Assembly: GCA_964017235.1 (NCBI GenBank)
Contig: OZ024935.1
Span: forward strand, 1,178,001-1,242,000
Length of the DNA stretch: 64,000 nucleotides
Source of the DNA: Sabellastarte sp. h YS-2021
Lineage: Eukaryota > Annelida > Polychaeta > Sabellida > Sabellidae
Reading direction: 5' to 3'
Shown here: positions 45,383 through 58,400 of the stretch, in pieces
Numbering within the stretch: position 1 is the stretch's first letter
How the letters are laid out: each line of letters begins with the position of its first letter
Notes under the pieces: generated by a model
Databases searched by the model: none
What the model was told of the DNA's origin: nothing
The model's input: only the letters and a program-made list of their open reading frames with translations
Made by a program: the position numbers and the translations under genes

Positions 45383-45520
45383 ATGTCAGGCTTTGGAGAC
45401 CTGTTTGTCATTGATGAGTTAACCAGGAAAGTTAAACTGAGGCATTACACAAGACAACGTAACACCAAGCGTAGCAGACCAGATGAGGCATTAGTGACTG
45501 ATTTTGTGTCAGTTAATTAA
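45383..45520 (+). CDS. Small open frame, possible exon or short ORF
   Basis: ATG TCA GGC opens 45 codons ending TAA: FGDLFVIDELTRKVKLRH is followed by a basic stretch (RQRNTKRSRPDEAL). The composition looks more protein-like than the flanks. If AATGTCAG is taken as an acceptor, the reading phase would fit the phase-1 donor at 41165, giving a short secreted product with a dibasic site. That link is speculation; no family recognised. Confidence 0.25.
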   Translation: MSGFGDLFVIDELTRKVKLRHYTRQRNTKRSRPDEALVTDFVSVN

Positions 45521-46079
45521 TAACAAAGAAGTAGTTTGAAAACAACAGCTCACATAATGCCCCAACGAATTGATTCACTTTTTCCACCTTCATTTATTTA
45601 TTTACCCATAATGCAGAGATCACTAATATCTCAGAAACTATGTAACATGTAGATATGTTATAAAATTCATTAGGAAGGCATTTTGACAGAGCTTCTGCCC
45701 CTTTTAACTGCTTTAAAATCCTTGCAGAAGTAATGGAAAAATCTGAAGTTTAAACTGAAGCTTTTATATTCACTGGTTTTACCATACATAAGATAGCAGT
45801 GTTTTACATTGCTTCTTTAAATACAGATTTATTTTACTTTTCAATCATAGAAAATGGGGTCCCATATTAGAGATATATGAGGCAAGTATCATATCCTTAT
45901 CTTCAATCAGGATATGTATTTTCATTTATGTGATTCGGGAACTTCTCCAATTTTATTCAACATTTGAAAACCAATATGGGACATGGGAGAGCATTCTACC
46001 GACCCTTCATGTACTTGGCATGACGCAATCAAACCAAAATGCTAGAAATAGCATTAAAACCAGGCTGATCAATCAATGG

Positions 46080-46470
46080 TGATGTAACTTGACCAATAAG
46101 TCTGAATTGATTCACCCATACGCTCAATTACTTGTTGCAAAACTCCATTTTCATTCTTCAGTTCACAAGTCAATCATTTTGGTCATAGTTTTTCCTTTGA
46201 TGCACCCAGAATCTGGAATGACATACCCGATAACATATATGATGTGACAACTAAGGCTTCAGTCCTGGAAAAGCTTAAAATCTACCTGTTTACAAAAGCC
46301 TATCCACCTTAACCACGTAATCCTCCTGTGTCTCCTCTGGTATGTTAATGGACTAAGTGGCTATGTTAATGGACTAACTCTTATTCAATATGTTCATGGA
46401 GAGTTGTGCCTTAGAGTTTGGCAGAAGATGGAGATTAAATGAATACAATAAAAGTTCTTATTATATTGGT
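46080..46470 (+). mobile_element. CR1-like LINE, 3' end
   Basis: Plus translation gives SQVNHFGHSFSFDAPRIWND then IPDNIYDVTTKASVLEKLK and IYLFTKAYPP with a stop, the CR1 ORF2 C-terminus. The 3' UTR follows, with GTTGTGCCTTAGAGTTTGGC and GGAGATTAAATG, ending in an AAGTTCTTATTATA tail. Everything upstream is lost. Confidence 0.87.
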
Positions 46471-46474
46471 TTAT

Positions 46475-47485
46475 ATATTCCTTGTTGAGGACAATATTAC
46501 TTGTAAATCAATCAATAAAATCAATCAATTGCCGATCTGTTTAATAGTTTAGTCACTAAGCTGTGACTTCAGTTATTTAGAGTTCAAATTAAACTCATGA
46601 AAATAGAGGACATTTACTGAGGGCCTCCTTTCATGGTATAAACCCTAGTTGTTGAATGAAATACTGGATGGCTGACTCTAATAGTGTTACATATGAGATG
46701 ACAATTGTTACTTGTATACGAAAATTTATGAAAAGTTTGACTGACAAATGTAATATATTGATATTTCAATAGTATTACTTACATTTTATATTTCTTATTT
46801 AGTATTCATTTTAACTGGGCATTTTTTTCCTCCAAACATTTTATATATCCGCAGGGATTACTTTTTCTATAGTTGATATGACAAGAAAAATAAAAACAAT
46901 AGGCACCTGAAAACATCTGAAGGGTTGGAGTGAGAGAAATAAATCTTGTTATTTTAAATAACCATACATCAATAAAATAGTCAATGTCCTAAAATAAACA
47001 AACATATGGTACTCTAAATGAAAAAAGAGGAAACACAAAATTATCTGGCAGAAAACCGGTCGATAATAAAACCAGTAACTGAATACTTTATAAAGAATTT
47101 TACATCTTTATCTGTCTGGCAATGATTAAAACCTTGTAACTGTTTGACACAAATACTTAAAACGCTGAATTTAGAAAACTGCCAAGGTTGCGTTACAAAC
47201 TCTAACAATATTTGATGTTTTGGCAAATTGCTTCTTCACTTCCGTTTATCGATTCAATCAAACAAAAATGAGATGATTTATCCAAGAAACGGTGTGGTGT
47301 GGTCTACAGTTGTTAAAATATTCCTTGATTTTTATTTCTTATAGTAATAAAGCATTATTAACCAGCACTTTTACAGAGTTTCTGCACTTTTTGTTGCATG
47401 GCACTATATGCAGAAATAACTGCGAATTTTTTTTAAAAACCTAAAAATTGAAGTTGGTATCTCTGTTTCTGGCTGTGTCACAAGC
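46475..47485. other. Gene-less stretch
   Basis: AT-rich, no recognisable family; CAATCAAT repeats near 46508-46530 may be tail remnants of the CR1. Confidence 0.4.
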
Positions 47486-47489
47486 AAGG

Positions 47490-48250
47490 CTGTTCCAAGA
47501 CGGCACATTGGCCATTTCGAAATGGCCATAATTTTTATTTAGCCATTTCAAAACCTTGTTTTGTTCGAAATGGCTTGGCCGATTCTAAAACCTAACTGAT
47601 CCGAGGCATATAAGCTATGATATTCAAAAGGGCCTTTGACTTGAAAGAATTTCATAAGCAGGAAATAAGTGACTTTAGCAGCTATAGTTACGCTATGAAC
47701 TTCAATTGTGCCTGCTGTTTTAATATATTGATTAGTTTGTGATTGGACCAGACAATAACAGAAATTAAATGCAATTAACCTTTATAGCTAAAAAACATTC
47801 ATATGAAGGAATGGCTTCCTCCTGACTCTGTGTTAGTTATTCCTTTGAAGGTTATTTGTTAATTACTCTTTAAGTAATCACTTGATTGGATTTCCCGTTT
47901 AATAAGGAATCAAAATAGTCCTTTAATTATAACAAAGTACAAACTGGGTAGGTTTTAGACTGTTTTTAACACAGCCTCAATAGCATAGCTTTTTAAATCT
48001 GGACATCAAACTTGCATTATAAAGATCATAAAACGTATACTAGAAATTACATATTAGTGCCACTACAAATTCATAACAATTGAGATTAAATACTTTTGAA
48101 TCAGTATTGAGAATATTGACTGTTAAAACAGTGAGGTGGTTTCAAAACGGTCAAGCCATTTCCAAACCTAGGAGATATTATTAAATGCCATCAGATTTAT
48201 TTGGAGATTTTGAAAGGGCCAATGGTTTCAAAATGGCCAGTAACATGTTC
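47490..48250. repeat. Possible DNA element bounded by GGCCATTT palindromes
   Basis: The left side has a perfect 18-bp palindrome GGCCATTTCGAAATGGCC (47510-47527) followed by related AGCCATTTCAAAACC and TTCGAAATGGCTTGGCC words. The right side (48135-48243) has TTTCAAAACGGTCAAGCCAT and GGTTTCAAAATGGCCAG. The mirrored vocabulary suggests two ends of one non-autonomous element, but clean terminal repeats and duplication were not established. Confidence 0.4.
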
Positions 48251-48254
48251 CCCG

Positions 48255-50495
48255 GTGTCTTTTACAATGGTTTTGTGTCACAGCTAATGTTTTACATTGT
48301 TATGTTAAATATGAACTTATTTTACTGAAGCAAAATGGCGAAACAACCCTCTGGGGGCATATTTTTAAATTCTACCATATTTTTTGGAATTAGACTGTAT
48401 TAATTTGTCTTCTCTAGTAAAAAATATAGAAATATGCATTACTTGGGTCATTGTCCTCTTGTATACATGACCACTATGTTTTACATGCATTCATATGAAA
48501 ACAGGAAGAACTTAAGAAACCACACATGAGCTAGTGTTTGGAGCAATTTGATACCTTTTCTAAATTTTGAATATAGTCTTTCCAAAATGGTTCAAGTATG
48601 AGAACTCCTATAATTCCTTGACATTTCTACAATGATATGTTAAACAGTATTTTTATTGAGAAGTATAACCGGCCGAGGTAATATTTAAACATCATATTTT
48701 CTTGTGTTTTTATTTTTCTATTATTGTTTGTTGAAAAAAGTCTCACAATATCTGTTTAGAACCTTAATCTCTTATGAATTAGTTTCGTATTATTTTGAGC
48801 TTTAAGTTTATTTTGAAAATAAAATAAATAAAAATGTTGAAAGAAACAGAAAAGAATGATCTATGATACGAATTCATACTAACAAAGTTCCAAGATTTCC
48901 TTAAAAGTATAAATATTAATTTTACGATAGAGTTGCAGAAAATTAATGAAAAGTAAAGGTTCGCTGTTTATGCTGTTATGGTGTTATTATATAGCTTTGA
49001 ACTTCTGTCCACAGAATAGTGGACAAGGTAATAAAATGCCAAGAATATAAATAAAACATGGTTTGGCGTGTATGAAGTCAAAGTGTTTGGTGTGTATAAA
49101 GTCAAACCACTACACAGCAAATCAGTGGTAGCTAATAATAGACTTGAAATTAAATCACACACAATACATTGATAACAGACCCTGGCCCTCTCTCTCCACC
49201 TCTCACCTAAAAAGCACCTTAAAACCTAGCAAACCTCTTTGATCCCCTGTGAAGTGTCTTAATTGACATTTTAATGAAAATGGTAAAAAAGTAGAGAACT
49301 AATGAACTGTATTTTTTTCTGGAAAACGTAGGATATAGATAATGAAGTCGTGTCATATCCCCGGTCACATGTACCTGACAAAGCACCTTTGTGTACCTAC
49401 ATAAAGGGTATATGTTGCACCCAAGCCATTTCATGCCTGGACTGAAATAATTTTTTTCCGGTTTTTTTGTCTGTGTCCAAGTTGAAATTCTTTTTTTCCT
49501 TTTTATGAACTATATACTGTGATGCCATTTTCTCAAATGACTTAACAAGGAAAATTAACATGCTGAAAAAACACCAGAAGAAAATATAACAAAGGGTGAT
49601 AAAATTCATCAATTCAGTTTAAATTGATAAACATTGGCTCGACAATGGTTTGTCATAACACTTATGAAGTTCAAAGGGATAAAATATATTTTACTTACAA
49701 TTTAATGGTAAATTTCTATATTTATTTAAATTCATCGAATACATTTTATTTAAGCTATAGTTAAGGACGCCCAAAGTTACGGGTTTATCATTTAGGATGA
49801 CCTTAAACTTGTTTTAAGTTTTGGTTGAATGATAAGTGAATATGGTCTTAAAATGGGTTAAGTTTGAAATTTAGGGTCACCAGTTTGATATATATTTTAG
49901 CCCTTAAGGTGACATTAACAAAATGAATTTAGGTTTAACCCCAATGATTAGATTACTGGCAATCCTTAGCTATATTATCCATGGTCACACTGGATGTTTT
50001 AAGCTTTTGATACCTAATGTTACGTAAACCCTTATATTTTTCTGGGATTATATTTTCGCGAGAGTCATGTTTCCAGACCCATTAATTGGCATTGGTGATA
50101 CTTGTAGACATTAATTACTTTCCTTGTCAACCCATTTAATGTAGTCACAAATACAGAGGAGACATTAGATCCAAGAAGTGTGAATGTGTTTGGATAAAAA
50201 ATTCTAATTTACAGGCAAAAACAGAAACCTGAGAGAGCGTGTTAAGCAGAATTAAAAGTTCTGAGAGGAGTAATTAAATCGGCATTTAATAGGCATGTCA
50301 TAGAGTTTCAAAGGTAAAAGGCCCTCCTAAAGGTAAAAATATAACAACCTTTGATCTAATAACTGCAAAATTCTCTCTGTCCATCTAAAACCCCCAGCTA
50401 ATAAAACCTCACCTTTAGATGTGAGGCTTATACAAGAGCAGGTGTAAGGGGTTAGGGAATCTTCACGGAATCTTTCTTTATTATATTATAAATAA
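48255..50495. other. Gene-less stretch
   Basis: No coding family recognised. Near 49085-49100 a short GTGTGTATRAAGTCAAA repeat is seen twice. Between 49763 and 49925 AAGGTGAC-type words recur in both orientations but form no clear element. Confidence 0.45.
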
Positions 50496-50499
50496 CTTT

Positions 50500-50687
50500 G
50501 ACATTCTGAGGTCAAACCCCAGACCTTATGTTGGAAAATTGAAAGTTGCTTACCGATGGTCGGCAATTTACAGTTCAGAATCTTGACCAACTGTATATAC
50601 TGGTTTACTCTGCCCACAAAACTACCCATCATGATAGGTACAGTGTTGAAAGGGACATAAAAACCCAAAATAATTAAGTAAATAAAT
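50500..50687 (+). mobile_element. SINE family A, 5'-truncated plus-strand copy
   Basis: B-box-like GGTCAAACCCCAGACC near 50511, body AAAGTTGCTTACCGATGGTC and GACCAACTGTATATACTGGT, tail GTTGAAAGGGACATAAAAAC with AAATAA. The A box is missing. Confidence 0.88.
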
Positions 50688-50689
50688 TC

Positions 50690-51500
50690 TCTTGATTTTA
50701 GAAAATATGGTCTTGTGTCGATACTAATATATTGGTAAGAATTACGTCAGTTATGAACTTTTTCTGAATCAAAAAACATAAAAGGAGACAAAAACTATGG
50801 TGAACATGTTAGAGTTTCTAATTTCACATTAGGACGTCCTGTGACATGCTGTTAATACATTTCTGGCTTGACAGAGTATCTATGATGGAGAAGTCAATAA
50901 ATCTCACTTTCCTGGAGCAATGAAACAAAATAGATATGTTTAGACTTTGCCTCAGAATAGTTTTGAAGAGTGAGAAATAGAGAACTATAACTTTCTCACA
51001 AGTAATAATAATAATTATACAGTATTTTTAAAATGCCAAACTGTTATAGGTATACCCCAAAGTATCGATGTTCGAAAAGGATAGTCCAAAGAGGTATGCA
51101 TTGAATGCCTGAATATCATATTAGTTCAACCAAATTTCAACAAAAACAAATTGTCTAACTGGTGTATCCTTTTAGATACAACTTTTTAATGTTTTAAACT
51201 ACCAAAATGAGACATATATCTCTTCACTGATTAAACCTAGCAGTCTTAACTGAGGAAATTGCCTCCGCAGTCCCTCAACGCAATCAAAGGAAATTGGCAC
51301 TAGCTGTTGTGCTGTCACAGGGCCTGTTCAATGGAATAAGCTTCTCTAAATAGAAAGGTCCCAGGATACAGAATGTGGAGATACAGAAATCATCTAAAAC
51401 CCTGTCTGTGTGGACAAGCCTGTACCAGTCCCAAGTTCACTCCTCTGCACAAATGTTACTTTTGGTTTGGTAACCTATTTTATATGACTTTTCCCTTCTT
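50690..51500. other. Gene-less stretch
   Basis: No recognised coding sequence or repeat before the CR1 below. Confidence 0.45.
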
Positions 51501-52059
51501 GAATAACTAAACTTTAGAGCCTATCCTTACAGATAATCGGATGTGTCCATTAGGGAAGTACTGTTTTCTAAATTATCTACCGTTAACGCCATATCTTCAA
51601 TTAAACTCCCTTTACGTCTGCCTTATTTCTAGTTTTCAATCCACAAATAACTCTTTATCTATTATACCCCCTTTTGACAAATTATTAGGTAATTGCATAT
51701 AAAAACTGCCCACTTTATCATGTGATCCCCTTTTATTGCTCACATTCCCCATTATCGGAGACCATCACTCTCACAATATACACCCACTAACCACACAATT
51801 CTCCAAATATCATGTTCAGTTTTAAACTTAAAGTCCCCCCCCCCCCCAAGTTCTCAAAAATGGTTTTCCTCCATATCTTACTTGCAATCCAACCAGTCAT
51901 TACTGCATGTCAGCACCCCATTAACTCAAGCATCCAATGTCCTGATGTTGTCAGTTTCTTCCCCTTCAAACCCCCACCACCACTTTCTGTTTACATTTTA
52001 GCATCAATTCCTCAATAGTTATTCCACCAGCTCTGTCACCTACCCGTCTCTTCATTCTA

Positions 52060-52610
52060 CTCCTCCTTGCTGGTGATATTAACCCAAACCCAGGACCATC
52101 CAAGTGTCTGAATATCACCTACGCAAACATCAGCTCAATAAACAACAAATACCTGGTCAGTGCAAAATTTATTTCTGACAATGACACTGATCTTGTCGCC
52201 ATGTCGGAGACCTGGATAAGACCAGACACCACAAGCACCAATTTGTTTCAGTCAGTTTCAGTCACTTTTGGAGGATATCCATCAGACCATGGAAAATCTG
52301 GCTATCATCGGCGACTTCAATCTTCACCTTGAAACAACAATGACACTGATCTCTTTGCCATGTCAGAGACCTGGATAAAACCAGACACCACAAGCTCCAA
52401 CTTGTTTCAGTCAGTTTCAGTCACTTTTGGAGGATATCCATCACACCACGGAAAATCTGGCTATCATAATCAAGCTATTCACCTTGAAACAGCATGTTCA
52501 AGTTCAAAAACATTCCACTCACTGATCAATTCATTTGACTTAATTCAGAAAGTTAATTTCCCAACTCATATTCATGGACATATTCTCTATCAGGTTTAAA
52601 CCAAATCCAA
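52060..52610 (+). pseudogene. CR1 endonuclease domain, with internal duplication
   Basis: AGDINPNPGPSKCLNITYAN, then DTDLVAMSETWIRPDTTSTN (AP-endonuclease block with ETW), and IIGDFNLHLET in another frame (GDFN block). The 130-bp segment 52179-52308 is repeated at 52338-52467 (MSETWIKPDTTSSN). After it SLINSFDLIQKVNFPTH resumes. The catalytic blocks are recognisable but out of frame; the domain nicks target DNA in intact relatives. Confidence 0.85.
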
Positions 52611-53149
52611 CAATGATAAATTTCCAATGTCCACACCACCGATGCTTTTTCCAACCATTTTTCAGTTTCACTCTAAATTTTTTAACCCCTAGATCTCAGA
52701 ATAATGCTAGTGTCTCCTTTTGTAAATACCATAAAATCAACAAAGAGAAAATGAAAGCAGATCTCCTTGCTTCTGAACTGATTAATAATCTGTCCAAAGA
52801 ACCTGTACTCTCTACAAACAATATCACACCACATTGTCCACATTTTTCGACAAACATGCTCCACTACACACCAAACACACCAAGGCAAAGTACATCCCAG
52901 GATGGGTTAACAAAACTGTAATTGCAGCAAAAGAGACCAAGCATTTGCTTGAACAAATTTGGCAGAAACGAATCCATCTTCAATAGATCCCATTACATGC
53001 AGAAAGTCCAGCAGTACAACAGAATCTCATACAGGCCAAATCTCAAATTCCTTAAAGCAAAAATTCAGGATAATCACCACAAAAATTATGGCGTGTCCTA
53101 TGTGATGTGTTACACAGACTTCCAGCCAAGATCCTCCCATCGATAAAGC

Positions 53150-54235
53150 CCTCCTCAGCTTTTGGCTGACAGGTTTGTGGAGTTTTTCACAGAAAAAATT
53201 GAAAAAATACGCTCAACATTCTCTGCTTCTGTCAATTCGCAACACATCTCCCCTGACTCTCCTCCTCCTATGTTCTCCACTTTTTCTAATGTAACGGAGG
53301 ATCAAGTTATTAAAATTATTACCAACTTTTCTAGTAAATCATGTTTCCTAGACCCATGGCCCACATTCCTTGTTTTGGATTATCTGGATATTCTCATTAC
53401 CCCCATCACTTCAATAATCAATGCTTCTCTTGACCAAGGTAAGTGTCCAAATTTTTTTTCAAGCAGGCTCATGTTACCCCTATCCTAAAAAAATCATCCT
53501 TAGACAAAGAAGTTTACAAAAACTATATGCCTATAGTTACTTGAAAGGGTAGTAGCTGTCAAGCTACAAACTCACCTTGATGAAGCTGGCCTTATGACTG
53601 CCTTCCAAACAGCTTATAGAAAACACCATTCTACTGAAAGTGCCCTCCTTAATATTCATAACGATGTTCTTCTTAATTTGGCCAAAGGGTCTGTCACTGC
53701 CCTTACCCTTCAACATCTATCCGCCACTTTCGACACCATTGACCACACCATTCTCCTGGACAGACTCAATGTTTATTTTGGAATCAATGAACTAGCACTT
53801 GGCTGGTTCAAATCATACCTGTCAGGAAGGACACACTTGGTCAAGGTAGGTAGTACACTCTCGCATCATGCTGTGCTCCAGTATGGAGTTCCCCAGGGCT
53901 CCGTCCTCAGACCAATTCTGTTCTCTCTCTACACTATGCCAATCAGCTCAATCATTCATGCCCACAGTAGCATCAATTACCACTTTAACGCTAATGACAT
54001 CCAGATATACATAACCCCTTTTACCAGCAAATTTCTCTCACTCCATGCAAAAACTAAAGAACTGCCTGAACGACATTCAAAATTGCATGTTTATAAATAA
54101 ATTAAAACTTTACAATGACAAAACCAAGTTTATTCTCATAGACTCCCCCAAAATTGTAAACAACTCACTTCCCTATCAATATTCTGGGAAATTAGGTCTT
54201 TCAATTTCTCAAACCATGTGTCACAGGTCATAAAG
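53150..54235 (+). pseudogene. CR1 reverse transcriptase domain
   Basis: FVEFFTEKIEKIRSTFSAS (53168), VTEDQVIKIITNFSSKSC and a DPWPTFLV block, then, after shifts, FQTAYRKHHSTESALLNIHN (53600), HLSATFDTIDHTILLDRLNV (motif A), YGVPQGSVLRPILFSLYTMP (motif B) and NYHFNANDIQIYI. The last is the active site: the usual F/YADD reads NAND, with one catalytic Asp replaced by Asn, so the enzyme would be dead even without the frameshifts. Confidence 0.9.
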
Positions 54236-54979
54236 TCCACTAGAGTACATGCCGGAGATGTCTATAGAATTCATCCCCTTCTAGACCTTAATACATCAGG
54301 GCTCTTAGTGAAAGCTTTGGTTAGAAGCAGGTTCGATTATTTCAATTCCGTCTTCTTATCCCTCACTGATTTTGAGTTAAGGAGATTACAGCTAGTCCAA
54401 AACTCACTCTGCATGGTTGTCATTCGTTCCTCGAAATTCTTTCACATTACCCGTTAACTAAAAAAACTCCATTGGCTACCAGTCAGATACAGGGTACAAT
54501 TTAAAATTGACCTTATTACATACAAAATTCTCAACCAAGCTCAGCCAGTTTACCTAAGAGAATTAATCCACCCCTACACCTCTTCTAGAAATATAAGGCG
54601 AAGTACCCCCAAACTCAAGTTCCTTTGAACCCCCACTTTCGATCGTAGAGTTCACAAATCAATCAAACACTTCTCTAATTCCTCCAGTCACTACACCCCA
54701 GTCTTTTGGAACTCTTTCCCCTTTCCTGTAAGAAACAGTCCCTCTGTTGCAGCTTTTAGGAAGTGCCTTAAAACCCACCTCTTCAGCTCTAGTTTCCCAA
54801 CTTAGTTTTCTTCCCTCCTGGTCATACCCACAATCCTAAATTTCTGACCTTGAATGGCCCTCGACTCTCCCTATGATAATGATTTTGTTTAAATTAGCGC
54901 ACTGTGTTCCCCTTTGTGGGGAAGATATTGCGTTTGCAAAGTAGATTAGATAATATTATCATTATTACCTGTGTAAAAG

Positions 54980-57285
54980 GAGTCTGTCTGTTTGTCCGTC
55001 TGTTTGCAAAATTACTTGACAAGATTTTAATGACATATTCAGAAAATGCTGACAATGATTTTTTTTGTCCAAACTTTGCAAAACATAATAAACTTCTATA
55101 AAAAAAAACATGCTGCTCATTATAACCACTGTCTTGCTTTAATTATGTCACCTCCCCAAATTTCCTGAGTCTTTACAGATTTATCACTATGGTTTCCAAG
55201 GCAAAAAACCTAATGCAGAAATCTACAGAGAATTCAGTCTGAATATTTTGGATTTAGTGTGATTTGCCTTGGTTTGTTAAAGCTCCCGTCACATTTTCCT
55301 GCTTCGGCTGTCAGATATACTGCTCCCACCCTAACTTGTCACAATTTGGACACAAAACCTTTATTGTGCTTCTTTTAAAGCCTCTCTTACATCCCATGGT
55401 ACATGCATGTACATCGTCCTGGTTACAGAGGAGAAATCGGATGATTGTCCAAGGCACACTAAAGCTGCATGTGTGATTTTATAACCGAATTTTGAAGTTA
55501 CAGAGACCTGCAATGAAAATTGGCATGCCCTGCATGGGTGCAGCATGGTTACAAATGCATCCATATCTCAAGGGGAATTAACAGGAGACTTAGGCATGGT
55601 TTGCAAGTGCTGTAAGCTACGCTCACATGTACCTTGCATGTATATAAACCCACTGTGTTGCCTGTAGCTAGTCGCTGACTGTTCTTTGATATTCAAGTAG
55701 TGACATTCTTGTTGAGAGAATACACCTTGTTTGCATGTGCAAATCTCTACTCCCCGACTACCACGCTACGCTCATATTTTTCAACAATATTTGTTGCACA
55801 CTTACGTGAGTGTACACAACAGGATGTAAGACAAGCTTAGGGTAGTTATGTTGAGTTTTTTTAATTAAAATATGTATTGACCCGAGTGCAAATTCTAGTG
55901 AAACTTAACCAATAACCATCAGTGACTTAACTTTTCACTGTCCTTTTATAAGAGGTGAGAATATAATTTCTATAATAAATGATGCCCCAAATTGACACTA
56001 AACTTGGAATTAAATAAGGAAGTTAATATAAGTAATTAAGTACTTCTGTCATCACTTTGGTTATCAATAAAGATTAGTGTTCCATTTGCTGCCAAATTAA
56101 GGCCAGTGCAAAGTTATTGCGGGAAGCAGTAACCCTGTTTGAAAATGTAACGTGAAAGTCTGAATTAAGTATAAATCTGTACAATAAGGTTAACTTTTTG
56201 TGGAATGTAGCAATAAAAATTGGAACTGCCTTCCAGCTGAAGACTAATTACAAATTGTCTTACTGTTTCCTTCAAGATTTGGGCAGCCTTTGTGTGTGTA
56301 GAAAATAAAAAATTCAAATTTTCAAAAATGCAATGTGACTCATTTAACCTGCTCCATCCTGAAGATATCACTTCTGATGTAATTCTAAGATATTTTAAAT
56401 AGGCAGCCATTCTTGAAATGTTAAAATCTGAAAAAACATTTTATTCATTGATGATTAGATTCATATTTTATAGTTTTCCTAAAGATTATATTAGTGATAG
56501 TATGACCCTAACATATAAGGTAAAATGTGCAAAGCAAGATTGGACCCACAAAAATCCAGACATGTATCCCTTGCATAACTGAAACAGTCATAACAAGAGC
56601 ACATAGAGAGTGCAAACTTAGTCAAGACACAGCAGCACCAATATTGCGTCAGAGTGAAATGATATAAATTCGTTAAAAAATCAAGGGTCATTGTCAACAT
56701 TCCCTGTAAAATTTATCACAAAGCTTTTTGAAGTTATTTTGAAAGAAATATTATTCATTGTGCCAATTACATAAGCTCCCTACCAGAGGTAAATAAGTAA
56801 CATCAATGATTACACACGATAATCAATTATTAAGACCTGCATTGAAAGTATATGTCTAGTATTTGCCATTACGTCTAATGTCCCTTTCACATTCCAGGCA
56901 ATACATCCTGCCATTAGGATTTTTACTCAGCAGCCGGACTACCCCATTATGTCCAAGTTGTTCACACTAGAGGTGGACGGACACTGATTGGACACGGTTC
57001 GTTAACTGTTAATAATGGTAGGATGACAGTACTACAAATGTTGGTCACTAAGAAGACCTTGGCTCACCTTCAGTAGCCATTCGATGAACATGTAGTCAAA
57101 CAACCAATATCTCCACTTACCTTATGTCACCTTGTTACACCTGACAGCTGAGTCACACCCTTATATACGATGTGGACTACACCTTCGGTTACATAGTAAG
57201 AAATTCATATGCGGGAAATCGTCTATGCATGCCCATGGTACTGAATTCAGAAGTGGAAAAATTTTTAAAACTTCTATGGGATGTG
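54980..57285. other. Gene-less stretch
   Basis: No recognised coding family. Slightly GC-richer around 55280-55760, but the open frames there (about 67-70 codons) carry no motif. Confidence 0.45.
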
Positions 57286-57291
57286 TAAGGA

Positions 57292-57317
57292 GTGGGTCAG
57301 TTTGGCAACTGACCCAC
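57292..57317. repeat. Perfect 11-bp stem-loop
   Basis: GTGGGTCAGTT (57292-57302) pairs with AACTGACCCAC (57307-57317) around a TGGC tetraloop. No T-run follows on either strand to suggest a pol III terminator. It lies inside a 105-codon minus-strand open frame (57161-57478) that has no motif. Confidence 0.8.
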
Positions 57318-57479
57318 AAGTTTCCAAATGACACGAGAGGGTGATCCAAGGATAGGGAACTTTCACCAAAGGGGGATACCGAGGCTGATACTGCCTGTAT
57401 TGTGAAGGGGATATTAAAAAAACCACAATTCTCCATTTCCCCTAAACTGCCCTGGGCATTATTTCTTGGCACAAACAAT

Positions 57480-58140
57480 CAGTCTCCTTTTTTGTTCACT
57501 GATGTTATAAAATATTCAAAAAAAATTATAATCCCATTCTGCTTCCGCCACAACTTAGACACAAAATCATTATTTACGCCTGATTTACATGTTGTAACTT
57601 TGATTTTTATTGGTTAAAATATGCATTGACAAATGAGTAAGCCATAATGGTAAATTTTACTGAATCAAACGAGTCTAATAACATGGCAGGGTTAATACAC
57701 TTCATTCAGGAAATGATTATCTTAAAACACATGCAATCATCTGGCGATTTGTGAATATTTCATGAATATTTAAAACTATGAGAACATATTTCAGTTTCAG
57801 TGGTGAAGTGTAACACAATGAATTTTGTCATTTTATGAAATGTATAAAACTTTATGCAAACAGATTCATGTCAATTTTTGAAATAATAGATTTTGTAATT
57901 GACAATATCACAATGAAAACTATTAGCAAAAAAAATAGAATAAAAACCTGTATCGAAAGGGCACCCAATGTCTAACTGGCTAACCATGGGCCTCTAATTA
58001 AATCAATAACACAAATCATGATTAAATCAAAGCATGATTAAATCAATAATCAATTGATGCAGCTCATTGAATTGGATTAGCAGAAATCACTTCAAAGTAT
58101 TCCTTATAAAGCCAGGCACTGACAAGTATACCTCTGTGAT
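57480..58140. other. Gene-less stretch
   Basis: AT-rich; CATGATTAAATCAA occurs twice near 58016-58045. No coding sequence. Confidence 0.45.
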
Positions 58141-58144
58141 TTAG

Positions 58145-58400
58145 TCTTTAATATACTCACCTAGGAAAACAATGGATCGGGGTTTAATACCAGGTACAGG
58201 AAGATACATTGAGACTTGGAAAACCACTTACAATAGTTACTCTGTCATCTGGTCCAATCCCCAGTGCCAAGATAAACTTCTCCAGGGATGTTGATAATTG
58301 GTCATTCTTGAGACTCTGTCTTTCAGTTAGGGGAATGGAAGCCAATGGTGAGAGCTTGGGCTGTGCTTTTGCAGTTTATTTTTGTCTTAATTATTCTAAC
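58145..58400 (+). mobile_element. SINE family C, plus-strand copy 1
   Basis: Degraded head with TCACCTAGGAAAAC and the B-box-like GGGTTTAATACC, then body TTACTCTGTCATCTGGTCCA, CCCCAGTGCC and GAGACTCTGTCTTTCAGTTA, as in the copy at 27.6-27.9 kb. The open frame over it is incidental. Confidence 0.7.

Larger units (their letters stand above)
51500..54975 (+). mobile_element. CR1-like LINE, long copy (endonuclease, RT, 3' tail)
   Basis: Plus strand. A pyrimidine-rich 5' part is followed by endonuclease blocks (about 52060-52610), a linker, RT (about 53150-54200), a C-terminal block (about 54450-54800) and a 3' end with ATTATCATTATTA. This order defines CR1-type ORF2. Dozens of stops and shifts. 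An internal tandem duplication lies in the endonuclease. The exact 5' end is not determined. Confidence 0.9.

Noticed and set aside
57161..57478. 105-codon minus-strand open frame
   Set aside because: No family motif; spans a perfect stem-loop, which would be odd in a coding exon, and lacks splice signals.
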